Origin: Scylla paramamosain
Taxonomy: Eukaryota; Arthropoda; Malacostraca; Decapoda; Portunidae
Length of the DNA: 64,000 bases
NCBI RefSeq assembly: GCF_035594125.1
Contig: NC_087156.1
Coordinates: forward strand, 20,895,497 to 20,959,496
Direction: 5' to 3'
Made by a program: the position numbers and the translations under genes
Shown here: positions 36,626 through 51,691 of the stretch, in pieces
Numbering within the stretch: the first letter of the stretch is position 1
Layout of the letters: the number at the start of each line of letters is the position of its first letter
Notes under the pieces: generated by a model
Database searches by the model: none
Seen by the model: the letters and a program-made list of their open reading frames with translations, nothing else
Told to the model about the DNA's origin: nothing

Positions 36626-38250
36626 ATTATCTTGTAATATTCAAGTTTTGTCAATATAATACGTCAATAAAGAAAAGTATGGAATGGAATAATTTATACA
36701 CCAAGTGCGCGAGTAACAGCCAGCAGTAATTACCTGCGCCGTTTAACAGTGGCTGTACAGGTGTGGGTGTCGACCAGTGACGAGCACCAGACACACGCTG
36801 CAGCAAAACGTTTCATTGTGTTTGTGCGTACTAAGGCGGGAGATAATTGATGCTTAATGTATAGAATCATTATCAGGTGGGCTGGTCCCCATGCAGGACG
36901 TGGCGCGCGGCCTTCCTCCTTAGCCAAGTTGATGTGCCGCTTCCCGCCAACAGGTGACAGCCGGTTCTGCTTATGCTGTGAGCCCTAGCTGTCAGGGAGT
37001 GTGTGGTTTTGTTCGAGTAATGTTCTGTAGTGCTGAGGTAAACTTTTGCCCACACTCACCTACACATGAACACCAAAAAATGCAGACCGTGCGAATTAGT
37101 ACTGACTCACCGAATGCCAGAAGATATACTCGTGTGCATCAGAATAGCATGATGTGTGTACTGATTGTCTGTTAGCCTGTTAAGGCAATTCAAACGGCTG
37201 TTTTGTTCTGCTTCATGTCGTCAGTAAGCTGTGTTACTTCACAACCATAGCACTGTAAATCTCCACGTACCTCGAAAATGTCGTAAGCAACTACGGGGCG
37301 TGCCAGCCATCGGTATGTGATCAGGGAGGCTGTTGTCTGGCATTCCTGTAACACTGACAAAATTAGAGCCAGCACTGTATAGTCTGGGGACCGGCGGTTC
37401 TCATGGGCTCGGCAGGAGGCAGGTAGATGCGGCCACTAGGTACGAAGTCATGACAAATGTGTTTGGCGATATAATGCAGGAGCTAAGAAAAGATCCATAA
37501 GTTCATGAGAGATGTACCGCCGTTGAGGGTGTACATACGTAGCCTGCATAGCACGGGATAGTCAACTTGCTTCAACTTACAAATGTAAATGCAAATGATT
37601 GCTAACTAAAGTATTTGTGACTATAAATATTTCTTGTAAGGTGTCCAAGATAAATAAGACAAAGTCTCTGGTTAAATATTGGGCATGGCGAAGCAAAGCT
37701 ACGTATAGGCCGGACACACTTTGCGACGCAGAACAGACCAGCACAGTGGTGACTGGACACTATTCAAATGGCGGTATTGCGCAGGTCGACAGGTATGGTT
37801 CTGTGTTGTGCTGCTCAGCTTGCCAACTTGCATATTGAAGTTAAACATAATGATGCGCACTTTTGTGCTCTGTTCTACCCAAAGTCGAATGTTGCATGCA
37901 TCCCATGAATATAAACAATAAGTACTAACAATGGCCTGTGAAAAGAGGCGCCAAAAGACCTGTCTGGATTATGAAGCACGTGGAGGGAATAGACAGTCAC
38001 GTTTTGTGGTGCAGCCATACAACTATTAGTGTCACTGTCCTCCCGCCCTGCCTTCACTTCCAGAATATCGTTCCCAAGTTTTGATAGCCGAGGTAATCCA
38101 GCCCAGTGTTCGCTGAGGGATGATTGGTAGAGGCGTGAAATGCTAGATGATGGAGTCGCATGTCCAGTGATGAAAATAATGATTATATAATACAGGAGAG
38201 CAGTGAGGATGGAATGTGGCGACGTGAAGTGTTGTCATTGTGGTGGTGCG

Positions 38251-38251
<1 letters not shown>

Positions 38252-38291
<40 letters not shown>
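38252..38291 (+). repeat. (CA)n microsatellite
   Basis: Perfect array of 20 units. Confidence 0.96.
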
Positions 38292-38294
<3 letters not shown>

Positions 38295-38473
38295 GGAGAG
38301 GGCACCCACTACCGAGCGATAGGCATGCGTGCTTCTTTTCACGTGCTCACAGTTAGTTTTCTCCGGTTACCTGCCGCGCGTTCTCATGTCCTGAAAAATA
38401 CCTCGGTTGTTTCCAGAGAGCACGTGACCATGAAATAGTACTGACCACAAACCCGCCCAGGCATCTTTATAGT

Positions 38474-38583
<110 letters not shown>

Positions 38584-39410
38584 CGATCTGGTCAGGTGAT
38601 CTCAGAAGGTGATGCATGTCAGGGGCGCATCAGCCTTGACCCTCCCTGGCTCTCTCCCTCCCTGTCTCCCTGCTTGCTCGCCCAGATTCCTCAGCGTAGT
38701 GGTTCGCAGGATTAATCTTGTATTTGGTTTTACTCGTAACTTTATTGATCCCTCCGTGGTTCTTTCTGCAAGTGCTTGACGCGTCCAGCCTCTCCCCCCT
38801 CACCAGCACCCCATGCCACTCCGTCCTTCATGCTCGTAGGCAGCGCGAAGCTCCTCGTCCACGTGACCAGTGACGCCAGTGGCAGTTTTATTTTCATAAC
38901 CTTTCGTGTGGGAGGATCGCCGAGGGTGAGCTTTGCCTCTTTACGGTTGATCTGACACCTCGGCATGTAAAAAGTAGGGACAGCATCCTATTTATTTATT
39001 TATTTATTTATTTATTTTATTTTATTTATTTTTTCTCTATGTAATGTAACGTCTAATGTATAGGGTATTGCAATGAACGAGTGTTTGACCAAGAGTGTAA
39101 GTGAAGGTTGGTGATGAAGCAGGTAGGGATGAGCGAACTGCACATCATCAGTACCTGACCACCTGTACTGAACGATTACTACTGGTGTGACGGAAAGCTG
39201 GCCGGGCACAGGTTTATCCGGGGACGCTGGGCAGGTGGAAGATAACCGTATATAACAGTGCACATGCCTGTTAGTGAGCGTCCAAGAGTCGTCCATCACA
39301 TCAGGGGAAGCTGTCACGCCCTTGTTATGGCCTTCAATTAAAATACAGGCGCTGACACTAGTACGTGGTGAGAGATATGTGCTCTTGAAGCACCAACCAG
39401 TCATTCGTAA

Positions 39411-39412
<2 letters not shown>

Positions 39413-39491
<79 letters not shown>
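39413..39491 (+). repeat. (CT)n microsatellite
   Basis: Perfect array of about 39 units, followed shortly by (AAT)n. Its complement-type (GA)n lies 170 bases downstream. Confidence 0.97.
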
Positions 39492-39496
<5 letters not shown>

Positions 39497-39662
39497 AGAT
39501 ATATGTTTCCATCGATAATAATAATAATAATAATAATAATAAGTTCAAAGATAGTAGCACTTAAAGGATGACATACGAAAAGGAAAGAAAAGAAAGTGGA
39601 AGATAAAAAAATACGAATTTAGAGAAGTATTTTATTCCCCTGTTCAGACTGAAGTTAATTAA

Positions 39663-39663
<1 letters not shown>

Positions 39664-39738
<75 letters not shown>
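39664..39738 (+). repeat. (GA)n microsatellite
   Basis: Perfect purine array of about 37 units, able to pair with the (CT)n at 39413-39491. Confidence 0.97.
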
Positions 39739-39741
<3 letters not shown>

Positions 39742-39966
39742 TAATGTGCAAGACCTCAGCCGGCATGGAGAAGCAGTCGTGAGAAGCCTACCAAATACTT
39801 CCACAGAAAACCGTATTTGTATGCATGCACACGTGGAGCAGGAAACTGGAGTCCTTCAATAACACATCCGCCAGTCAGACAATAGCGAGCACTAAGTAGC
39901 GAGTTGTTGACGGTGTCCTTTTTGATTGCGACCCTTGTTTTAATTTTTTTTCTCTTTTTTTTTTTC

Positions 39967-39967
<1 letters not shown>

Positions 39968-40033
<66 letters not shown>

Positions 40034-40073
40034 ATTGTATTATGTGTACCGAGGTTAGTGTGTATATACAATA

Positions 40074-40143
<70 letters not shown>
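39968..40143 (+). repeat. (GT)n and (CA)n in inverted arrangement
   Basis: GT units 39968-40029 and CA units 40075-40143 separated by 45 bases; together a potential long hairpin. Confidence 0.96.
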
Positions 40144-40146
<3 letters not shown>

Positions 40147-40293
40147 CCCAAGAGACAAACATTACGTATGTCAATGTCATCGTATTTTTTTTTATCTTCT
40201 TTTATTCTTTATTATTTTTCTTTTTTCTTTTTCTTTTTCTTTTTTTTTTTTTTTACTCAATAAGAGGGATCGGCTTGTTCTTTCTTTGACCTC

Positions 40294-40361
40294 TTCCTCT
40301 TCCTCTCCTCTCCTCTCCTCTCCTCTCCTCTCCTCTTCTCTCCTCTCCTCTCCTCTCCTCT
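40294..40361 (+). repeat. (CTCTC/TCTCC)n pentanucleotide array
   Basis: TCCTC pentamers, about 13 units with one substitution, all pyrimidine. Confidence 0.93.
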
Positions 40362-42426
40362 TTGCCGTCCTTCAACAGTCTACTCGTGTCATCATAATAA
40401 CTCTTTTGTTTGACGCAGCCGTGCATAATTTCATCAGCATGAATCGAGGACAATGTTGCTAGATGTTTATATCTGAGCGAGGACGGGCATGAGGCGGCCA
40501 TGGCTAGTCACGGCCGGGCTGAAAGAACCGTTTGAGTAGCGAGGTTCACAGTGCGGGGATTGTGTATTGTTTTTTATACATTGCCAGAGAGGAGTGAGTG
40601 CTCAAGCGGTGACATAAAAGGTCGGGCCGTCACAGTCATCCACCTCCCCCTCTTTCCGTTCCCCCTGGGTCAAATATATCAGTGCTGGAACAAGTTGCAT
40701 ATATTTTTCATCGCGTTTTAGAATACACCAAATAGATTTCCTCACGTGTGGCTGCTCTGGCGTCTTCTCTAAGCTTTATAATATCGTTTGTTGGGAACTG
40801 TAAAGTTGACTTTCCAAACATTGACAGCATAAGGAGTGGTCGGGTAGTTCAAACCTTGGTGTCTTTAGTTATAATAATTGCTTGTTAACATACTTTAGGT
40901 CACTCCAATGAAATACTGAGTGATTTACAGTCGTTAGCAACTGAGAGGTTAAATTGTGGTGATATATGCACATTTTTTATTCATGAAGAAGACCTGATAA
41001 GGGTGTAAAAAAAAAAAGATAAACGATAACATTTTTTTGTCGCTTCTGGGAGAAAAAAAAATAAATAAAATAAAATAACGAGTAAAAGACCAAAATGGAG
41101 GTTAATTTGGTTTGGGATGCATCTAGTGTAGTATAAAATTATCTAATGGGATTCCTGAGTACTTTTTTTTTTTTTTCACTAGGCAAGGAGTAAATAAAGG
41201 CATTAGAGAAGGGAACTTCCTCCTGATCACCAATGCACGCTCGCTGGTTGTGGCGTAATAAGATAAAGACGTGAGGTTTTGCTTTAACTTCAACACCTGA
41301 TTGCGGTCATGACGGGTATTATGAATGATTGCTGACGCGTTGCCAGATGTTAGCCCCTCAGCACCGCACCTCTGATATCTTATTGTCGTTATCATTGGAA
41401 GGTTATATCAAGGTAAGGATGGTACAAGGTAATTTTGGATCCGTCTTCACTGTCTTCTTTAGGGTGTGGTGTCTTTATGCATTTATTTTTTCTTAGTTTC
41501 TGTTGCTTTTGGCCAGAACCCCTATTGCATAAGAAGAGGGAGTTATAAATCACCTAATTATTCAGCCAACATCATTATATCCTATCTTCTCTATTATGAT
41601 GAAGTTTGGAAGCTGCCTATATTGCTGAATAGGCTAAAAGAAGATATAAGTACTGTACGTTAAATATTACGCTGTCTTGTCGCGCAGTAGTGATGATGCA
41701 GTGCGGAGTGAGTTGCTTTGGGGAGGCCGGGGCGGGGCAGGGTGGCTGGCCAGGATGCTTGCCCCATCGCGCACGCCACGCTAACAAAAAGGAAGTGCGT
41801 AGAAATAGACCTGTTCTGCACTGACGACTGCTCTGTGATACATGAGTCGGCCAGCACTGGATGTCACCCGCCCGCTGCACCACGCGATAGGCACCACTGC
41901 TGGAGAACCGTATACTTGGGGTAATAATAGTGAGAAAAAAAAAAAAAAGTAGAAGAAAACGGAGTGCTGTTTTAAAGACAACTCTCCTACATGTATATAT
42001 GTTAATTTTCTTTTATTATTATTATTGTTATTACGATTATTACTATCATCATCATTACTATTATCACATCATTTATTTATTTGTTCATGTGAGGACGCTT
42101 CTTGTCTTTCTTTTGTTTCCGGGCCTCTGTGTGGCACTGTGGCGTCTCCCGCTCGCCTTTCTAAATTCTCACCAGTCTGCAGCTTGCCCACAGGCCGGTC
42201 CGTCACGAACACACTCCCGACAAACAACTCAACAGCTGAATTGGAGGAATGGGACGGTGTTGTTTGGGTAATTTTGTTGATCACGTACATCCACATTGCG
42301 TCACTGAATCGCCACTCCGGTCTGATTTTTTTTTTTTTTTTCCTGCCTTCCCGTGACTTGGACTATTTCCAGAGTACCAAGTCACCCGATGGGAACCCCT
42401 TTATTATTATGAGTAAGCGAATTTTT
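40362..42426. other. Presumed kinase intron 1, part 2
   Basis: No exon recognised. Contains a possible LINE 3'-end scrap at 41463-41535 and short homopolymers; the rest is unique-looking. Confidence 0.6.
41463..41535 (+). mobile_element. Possible tiny 3' end of Jockey-like LINE
   Basis: TTGCTTTTGGCCAGAACCCC then TATTGCATAAGAAG resembles the shared 3' terminus (TTGCCCTTGGCCAGTGACCC then TATTGCAT) of the LINE copies in this window. Only about 50 informative bases, so the call is tentative. Confidence 0.4.
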
Positions 42427-42437
42427 ATTGTTGTTGC

Positions 42438-42486
<49 letters not shown>

Positions 42487-42532
42487 ATCTCCTCCTCCTC
42501 CTCCTCCTCCTCCTCCTCCTCCTCCTCCTCCT
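42427..42532 (+). repeat. (GTT)n then (CTC)n array
   Basis: Two trinucleotide arrays joined through GTTATCTCC. Confidence 0.96.
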
Positions 42533-42949
42533 GGTCAGCTTCCTTTACCCTTCAGAAAAAGAAGAAAAAAAAAAATCAATAACCGCTCCCGCTAAGCTCG
42601 TTCAGTATTTAAAATCTTCTGTATAATTTTTTGGAGCGTGTATCGATGCCTGAGCTGCCCCTTCACATGACAAGACTGGCCACGCACTCCCAAACATATA
42701 TACCATCACTGTACCTACCTGACAATGAGTCTGAGAAAGGCATATCGTTCTAACTCTTCATAACTGGTCTATTTTCACATTCAAACTTAATCTGACTTTT
42801 ACGAAAACACACACACACACACACACACACAATTCTTAACACGTAAGATTGTAATGCCGGGATCCTTACACGGCTCTCTCTTTCATCAATGCTAGTTTGA
42901 AGGGCCACGGGTATAATTAGGTAGGGTTTTCGTGGGTTGATGTAGAATT

Positions 42950-43720
42950 GTCGTTAAACTAGGGATAGAAGCATGAAAACACTCTTGAGAAACGTATAGT
43001 CGAGACACGAAGCCAAAACGTTTAATTAAGAAAACTACCCATAATCCCTCTCCTAGAAAGGCTCGCTGCTCTGACTTGCCTCCCAACACCGCAACCTGTA
43101 CCGTTATTAAACACGATTCATTCTTATACATAGATTTCTACTTGTACTCCAGGCATGCACACAATCGCTTCCCTATAGGGCTCAAAACCTCATTTCAAAA
43201 GAGGCTCAGTATTCTAAGTCACCTCTTTACCACTGCTGTCTTTATCCTTTATCAACTTGACTCTCTCTTACGCACAAGGTTCCTTCCCCGTAAGGGTCAC
43301 AATTCTCTCCCATCTTTCTGAGTTACAGCGAAGTTCACGACCCCGGCATGACTCGCAGCCACACAGACCAGTATTGTTAAACGCTTTGTTCTCTCGTTAG
43401 AACTATTGTCGAAGGTCACACATGATTACGCGTGATCACAAGAGTGTTTTTCCTGTTGATAAAGCAGAATTTTTACAATACTATCACTAGAATCATGAGA
43501 ACACTCTTGAAAGTGTAATAACTTGTACTTCATCCTGTTAGATATACAGTAAAAGATAGGACCATATTGTGAAACACTTCGGCACCGCACTTCCACTATT
43601 TTTAGAAGTCACTTAAAGCTACACGAGTTTCTAAGAGTGTTTTTTATGGTTATAGTGACGGATTAACAATATTTCTACATTATTAAAAGGAGAAGCAGTC
43701 TTGAGAACACGGCTAATCAA
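42950..43720. repeat. Segment with recurrent ACACTCTT / AAGAGTGT motif
   Basis: The octamer ACACTCTT occurs at 42979-42986 and 43501-43508. Its complement AAGAGTGT occurs at 43440-43447 and 43633-43640, with related CAGTCTTGAGAACAC at 43696. No open frame of note. I recall similar text in other decapod sequence as a dispersed repeat but cannot name it. Confidence 0.45.
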
Positions 43721-43973
43721 CTATGTGGCCTTTGAAAATAGTCGTGGTGAGAGAGCAATGCGTTTCTGAAGACTACCTGTAAGACGACGAAGTGCTGAGG
43801 AATACTATCTATAGGCTCGTGACCTCAGCCCGGCCAGCCACACCGAAGCGGCCTCGCATTATGGTGTGGTCGTGACATAACCAACCCCCGCCGGTGTGTC
43901 TTTTTGGCCATCTGGTTTATATCTGCAACATTAGTCATCACACCTGTGGTTCTCGTGACAGATGGTGCCGCTG

Positions 43974-43975
43974 GT

Positions 43976-44032
<57 letters not shown>

Positions 44033-44050
44033 GTGTGTGTATGCGCGCGC

Positions 44051-44082
<32 letters not shown>

Positions 44083-44102
44083 ACGCGCGCGCACTTGTGT
44101 GC
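43974..44102 (+). repeat. (GT)n-(GC)n-(GTGC)n alternating purine-pyrimidine tract
   Basis: GT array, then ATGCGCGCGCGC, then GTGC/GCGT tetramers and CACGCGCGCGCAC. Almost every step alternates purine and pyrimidine across about 125 bases. Confidence 0.96.
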
Positions 44103-44151
44103 GCTTGTGGTACTCTTGATAATATGTTCGAGTGTTTACAGTGATTGATTA

Positions 44152-44153
<2 letters not shown>

Positions 44154-44212
<59 letters not shown>
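44154..44212 (+). repeat. (GA)n microsatellite
   Basis: Perfect array of about 29 units, followed by GAGGAG-rich purine sequence to 44300. Confidence 0.97.
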
Positions 44213-44213
<1 letters not shown>

Positions 44214-44431
44214 GAAATTAATGTAACCAAATGGGAGAGGGAGGCGAAAGATGGGGAGAGACGCAGGATGAGGAGGAGGAGGAGGAGGAATAAGAGGAAA
44301 AGGAGGAGTAGGACATGAGTAGGCTACCACACGGGCCTCCTCACCTCATTACGGCTTGCCAGCATTCCCCTCAACTCTCAGCGGGACCTCCTGCTGTACC
44401 TCACCTATCATTCCCCACACTCATTCAAAAG

Positions 44432-44535
<104 letters not shown>

Positions 44536-44677
44536 TCAGTGCGATTCCCACCATGGTGCGAGCCATCAATCAATAGTATTTCCCTCCTAGATTAGACTTA
44601 CCTTTAGGATTAATGTTAAGTTTTTCCCCACCCCCTATGTACATTTTCAGTTTGTTAACTGCCTAAATAATAAACCG

Positions 44678-44680
<3 letters not shown>

Positions 44681-44766
<86 letters not shown>

Positions 44767-44825
44767 ACACACTACACTACACTACACTACACTACACTAC
44801 ACTACACTACACTACACTACACTAC
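44681..44825 (+). repeat. (TTA)n then (CACTA)n array
   Basis: TTA array to 44764 with one interruption, then about 12 perfect CACTA pentamers to 44825. Confidence 0.96.
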
Positions 44826-45354
44826 ATCCCGCACCTCAAACATCTTTCCCATGCTGCTTAAGTAAGTAAATTGAACTCAGACGCATTTTGAGAGTCCTCT
44901 TCCCTCTCAGTTTACTTAATTTATTGACCTACTCTTTCGCATTTAAATACTGGAGTAGAGTTACCTCCTTCCTAACTGTTTGATTTGATTACAGTGATTT
45001 CCTCCCGCGCAATTGAATTTAAGTAGTGACCTCCTCCCACGCAGTTTAAATACGTTAAGTGATCTCCTTTGCAGTTTAAGTGGCGTGACCTTCTGCCTCA
45101 CAGTTTAGGTACATGGAGTGGCCAGCTGCCACACGCAGCACGTCATCACGTGAGGTCGCCAGGTGAGGGCCAAAGCATTCCGGGTCGAGGAGGCGTGGGT
45201 CAGGCGCACCGACCTGGATTAGGGCGCGTCAGTCTGTTTTCCTGGTGCGTGCCTCCCGCGCTCGCCGAGGCATGAGGGCAGGGTGGCCGGAAAGGGAACT
45301 CATACAAAATATACAAATAAACAAAGAAAAAAATTTTTTTTAATCATTTGCTTG

Positions 45355-45481
<127 letters not shown>

Positions 45482-45836
45482 AATAATTTTCTGTATACAT
45501 GAAAGAAAAAACGTAACAAGTGGGAAAAAAATCTGTAGGGAATGGTGTTCATCCGTAAGCATGACCTCACCTTTCACTCACTCACACGCCTCCTGCATTG
45601 TAACTATGATATTTTATTCTTATTTGTAACTTGCTTTAACATTTTCACAATAGCAATATCAGCCTCAGTGTGTGTAACGGGCTCATACCTGAGAGATCTC
45701 TAGTTAGGATCCCTGGGGTTTGTCTCCTTTCATGGGGCAACCTCTGTTCACTGTGGTGAGGACTGGTACAGGACGTAATCCAAGGAGTTGTAACCTTGCA
45801 ACGTAGCAGGAGCAGAATGCTGGCAACCCTGTCCTC

Positions 45837-45855
45837 GTGTGTGTGTGTGTGTTTA

Positions 45856-45927
<72 letters not shown>

Positions 45928-45962
45928 TGTGTTTTTGTGTGTGTTTGTGTTTATTTTGTGTG
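45837..45962 (+). repeat. (GT)n microsatellite, interrupted
   Basis: GT array with TTTATGTGTTT interruptions near both ends. Confidence 0.96.
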
Positions 45963-46061
45963 TGCTTGGTTAATACAACAACCAATAAATAGTCTACGTC
46001 GCACACAGGCGTAAACAAGACGAGATGTAGTAGGCAAGAAAATGTAAACTACGTAATATGA

Positions 46062-46079
46062 CTATACTACTACTACTAG

Positions 46080-46117
<38 letters not shown>

Positions 46118-46228
46118 ACAATAATAATGATAATAATAATAATAATGATAATAATAATAGTAATAGTAATGATAATAGTAATAATAATGATCATAATAAT
46201 GATAATAATAATCATAATAATAACAACA
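46062..46228 (+). repeat. (ACT)n then (AAT/GAT)n array
   Basis: ACT units to about 46117, then degenerate AAT units with regular GAT and AGT variants. Confidence 0.95.
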
Positions 46229-47958
46229 ATGAACATGTAAACGTAAATAAGATTTGGTGTTGCATTGCTTCAGGACAACACTGAACCCAAATGAGGTCAT
46301 GGTATGCAAAGGAGGAAGACGTGGGTGTGCCTGAAGCGTGATAAAGTAAGGGAACGAACGCCACACATAAGAGAAGTATGGCACGGCGTGACATGCAGGG
46401 GAGGCCGTGCCACTCCCCTCCAGGTGAACGACCCTTACATTTCGCTCAGTGAACGCGAGGACCGATGGTGGTGCCAGTCTTGACTTCGGAGGTGAAGGGG
46501 TGCGGCCCGTGCAGGGTGACAGAAGTGTGTAGTCACGATCAAAGGCCTTTTAACGCATCACACTTTTGCACGAGCTTAAATGGTCTCTCTCATTCTTAAA
46601 TCCTGTGGGAATCTCCTTACAGATCCTGCAAAGCACAATGGAAGTAAGTCTGGGAGGTTAGTGAACTTCTAACCACGACTGTGCCGCTGGGTGCGTTCCA
46701 ATGCCGAGTCACAAGTCTATTGGCCATTTCAGATCAATTTAGATATTCATCGACAAAACAGATTTTCAGACAAACAAACAAAAAAAAATGTATGATGGAG
46801 ATTGCATCGAAAGGCAGTCGTTTGTTGACATTTGAGTTTTTTTAGTTTGACGAGCACAGCCAGCTGCCTGCAACTGACGTTCCCAATCTGCTTTTTGTGG
46901 CTTTAGGTGAAGTCATACCAGGTGATATAATTAAACGCCTCTCACACTGTAGAACCGACGGGAAAATATAAACTAGAGGAATATGAGACGGTATTAAGTG
47001 TAAGGGAAAATTATGGCAATAGAAACATAACTTTAAAAAAAGTAGACACATTAATTAAGAGTCATGTTAGGTCCTCAGCGACCACCCTTGCACGAGGGAT
47101 CGTTGCTCAGGTAATCAAATAAAATAATCATATTTAATCATATATGATATATGAAAGTTTTTCTGTAGCCGTAGTGCGACAAGCATGCCTGATTTTAGTG
47201 GTGGCTGACTTAAAGATAGCGGTAACAGCAGAGGCTGATGGTTCTGAATTCTGAGTGGCTGTTGATGCCTGCACTGTATTGACAAATCTCTTCCTATATT
47301 CCTGCTCTAGTGCTTTAGGTATGTTGTAAGGTATGTATGAATATATTCAAATGTATTCATTTACAAATAGAAAATACCCCTCTATGTTACACAGACAATT
47401 ACGCATAAACTTCTGGAAATGAGTTGACCACTTTGAGAACTGATACGAAAAAAAAAAAAAATGATGCAAGACTTTGTAATGTGTATGTTTGTTATGGAGC
47501 AATAAGATAGTAAAAATGTAACATGAATTTGAAACTTATCTAGTTGAAAACCAGAGCAAGAACCCTTTGCTGGATAGAGATGAATACTCGTATTTCAAGT
47601 TATCACGCAAGGCGCGTCTCTCGCAGGTTGAGTCTTATCGCAGAAACTGATGGTAAGCATGCCACTGAGGCACCACAGTGTGTGGCCCTAACAGGTAAGA
47701 GAATAAGGCTGGTGGACTGTAGTCAGTATCTTGCAGGATACACTGGGCTGCAGGCTGAGGGTTGTGTGCCTCACGCTGCATAGTTATATCTCTCATGATT
47801 TTATCTTGCTCTTAGAGGCGCAAGACAAAACTGAATTATTTCTTGTCATATGTCCAATTTTTCACCTTCAAATATCATTTGTTAGACGACGAGGAAGAGC
47901 ATGGGATGTGGGGACGATTGCATGTGCCCATGGTGGCCTTCAGAGTGAAGAAGGATAT
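46229..47958. other. Presumed kinase intron 1, part 3
   Basis: 1.7 kb almost free of simple repeats. No exon with convincing splice sites and homology was found, although 46380-46540 and 47540-47780 are relatively rich in CG and have short open frames of unknown type. Confidence 0.55.
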
Positions 47959-47959
47959 G

Positions 47960-49407
<1,448 letters not shown>

Positions 49408-49462
<55 letters not shown>

Positions 49463-49467
49463 TGTGT

Positions 49468-49561
<94 letters not shown>
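49408..49561 (+). repeat. (CA)n-(GT)5-(AT)n compound microsatellite
   Basis: CA units to 49459, a short CGTGTGTGTGTG inversion, then AT units to 49561. Confidence 0.97.
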
Positions 49562-49563
<2 letters not shown>

Positions 49564-49921
49564 CACCAGTGGCTTCATGCAGTACTGTCCCATTGCACCC
49601 CCCCACAGCTTATCTGGATTGATAATATGATAAGTTATTGGCTATCTGTTGTAAAACTTCTGATACAGCCTGATGACAGGTGGCGGGGCAGGAGGGCGGA
49701 GCCCGCTGTGGTTGAGCCGAGGCCTTGGGTGCTCTTTCCTTTGTGCGCCGAGACAGATTTATGAGATCCGTTTTCTTCTTTCATTACAATCACCAGTTTA
49801 AAAAGACGGTTGGCGTGGCAAGGATCACCTACTGATAGAACTCATTTGTTTGTTATAATTATATACATTTCACTCGCATAGGAGAAAATGGAAGTTTAGA
49901 TGTGCCAAAACATCAACTGAT

Positions 49922-49923
<2 letters not shown>

Positions 49924-49992
<69 letters not shown>
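49924..49992 (+). repeat. (CT)n microsatellite
   Basis: Perfect array of about 34 units, followed by a poly-T run at 50012-50030. Confidence 0.97.
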
Positions 49993-49995
<3 letters not shown>

Positions 49996-50255
49996 AAACG
50001 GGCGTGTTATGTTTTTTTTTTTTTTTTTTTGCAGCGATATCATGAAGTAAACAATCATATCACCTCCCTGTTGTCAACACATCTGCATGATAAAGCTCGT
50101 TGGCCAACATGAGCTCCATCCATCAGTGAAATCGTCCACCGCTCATTGGCGAGATTGTGTCTGGTGAACTATTGCGTCACCTTGCCACCTCATGCGTCCT
50201 CATTCATGCTACTTGTTTGAAATGTTTTGTATATAATGAGGTAAAACAACGATAG

Positions 50256-50272
50256 TATGAGTAGTAGTAGTT

Positions 50273-50311
<39 letters not shown>

Positions 50312-50451
50312 ATGGTGGTGGTAGTGGTAGTAGTAGTAGTAGTAGTATGAATAACAACAGCAACGACGTAGCTTCAAAGACCACCGACACCACCAACACA
50401 ACCACAACCACCACCACTGTCACCACCACCGTCACCACCACCATCACCACC

Positions 50452-50483
<32 letters not shown>

Positions 50484-50705
50484 CAGCAACGCTTAGAACA
50501 GCATCAAGCACACCAACAAAACCAACATCATCATCATCATCATCATAACTAGAAAAACAATAACGATGGCGACGACAGAAACAAAACAAAAACAAAAAAT
50601 AACAACAGTAGCAGCAGTAACAACAACAACAACAACAATAACTGGAGAAGCAGTAGCAACGAAAGCTGGAAGGACAATAACAACAATAACAACAACAACA
50701 GCCAG
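50256..50705 (+). repeat. Mosaic trinucleotide block AGT-GGT-ACC-AAC-ATC
   Basis: AGT and GGT units to 50347, then (ACC)n to 50468, (AAC)n, (ATC)n at 50527-50546, and scattered AAC/AGC to 50705. Reads as runs of Ser, Thr or Val in several frames; no gene is implied. Confidence 0.92.
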
Positions 50706-51158
50706 AGCCGTGACATGGCCCGCGCAGCACTCAACGGCAGCCACACACGGATGCAGCACGCGGCACACAGCACAGAGACACTTTCCCTGAACTTTCTCGG
50801 TGAACTTTACCATTTTCGTGACAGAGCAGCCTCGCCGGTGCGCCAGATTCACGGGGACGCGGAAATGTCGCGATAAATTTAGGTAACACATCAAGAAGCA
50901 CCTCCCGTAATCTCCCTTCACTTGACACACGAGCGGGGAATAGTAGTAAAAAGGCAGGTAGGAAAGAAATAAGTGACGGCAAAGATGTCGAGCTAGACTT
51001 ACATAGTGTACAGACGGCTTTTGACGCGTTAGTATACACCCTCCTGCCGGTGGTAGTGCCGATTATTCCTGTGTGTTTTCTTTCGTTTTCTTGCTCACCC
51101 CGAACCGAACCGCACACCTGACTCATGCCCTTTTTGTCCCTTTCCGCGACTGACTGCC

Positions 51159-51192
51159 CTCCTTCCTTCCTTCCTTCCTTCCTTCCTTCCTT
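51159..51192 (+). repeat. (TTCC)n array
   Basis: Eight TTCC tetramers. Confidence 0.93.
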
Positions 51193-51556
51193 CTTTAGAC
51201 ACCTTCTTTAGGCACCGTGCCAGCATCATCAGGCGTCGTCGGCGTCATGGCACCGCTGACGGAAGTAGATTTGTGTCTCCTCCTCCTCCTCTCTTTCTTC
51301 CCTGTTTTCCCTACAATTTTCCCTCTCCCCTCTCCTCCTCTCATTCATCCCCTCTTTCCCTCTATCGATTTCCCGTTCCTCTGTCCCCTTCATCTTCGTG
51401 TTTTTTTCTCAGTTACTCTCGTTTTCTCCATTTCTATCACTCTATTTATCGTCCCGTCTCCCTATCTCCTTCTTTCCTTCCTTTTCACTCCTGCACCTCT
51501 CACACCACCTGTCCCTTCTCCTCCTTCCTTATCTTTTGCCATTCCTCTTCCACACT

Positions 51557-51691
<135 letters not shown>

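Noticed and set aside
50190..50930. Frames rich in Val, Leu, Ser and Thr resembling low-complexity proteins
   Set aside because: Mosaic trinucleotide arrays give open frames in almost every reading; no domain or splice support.
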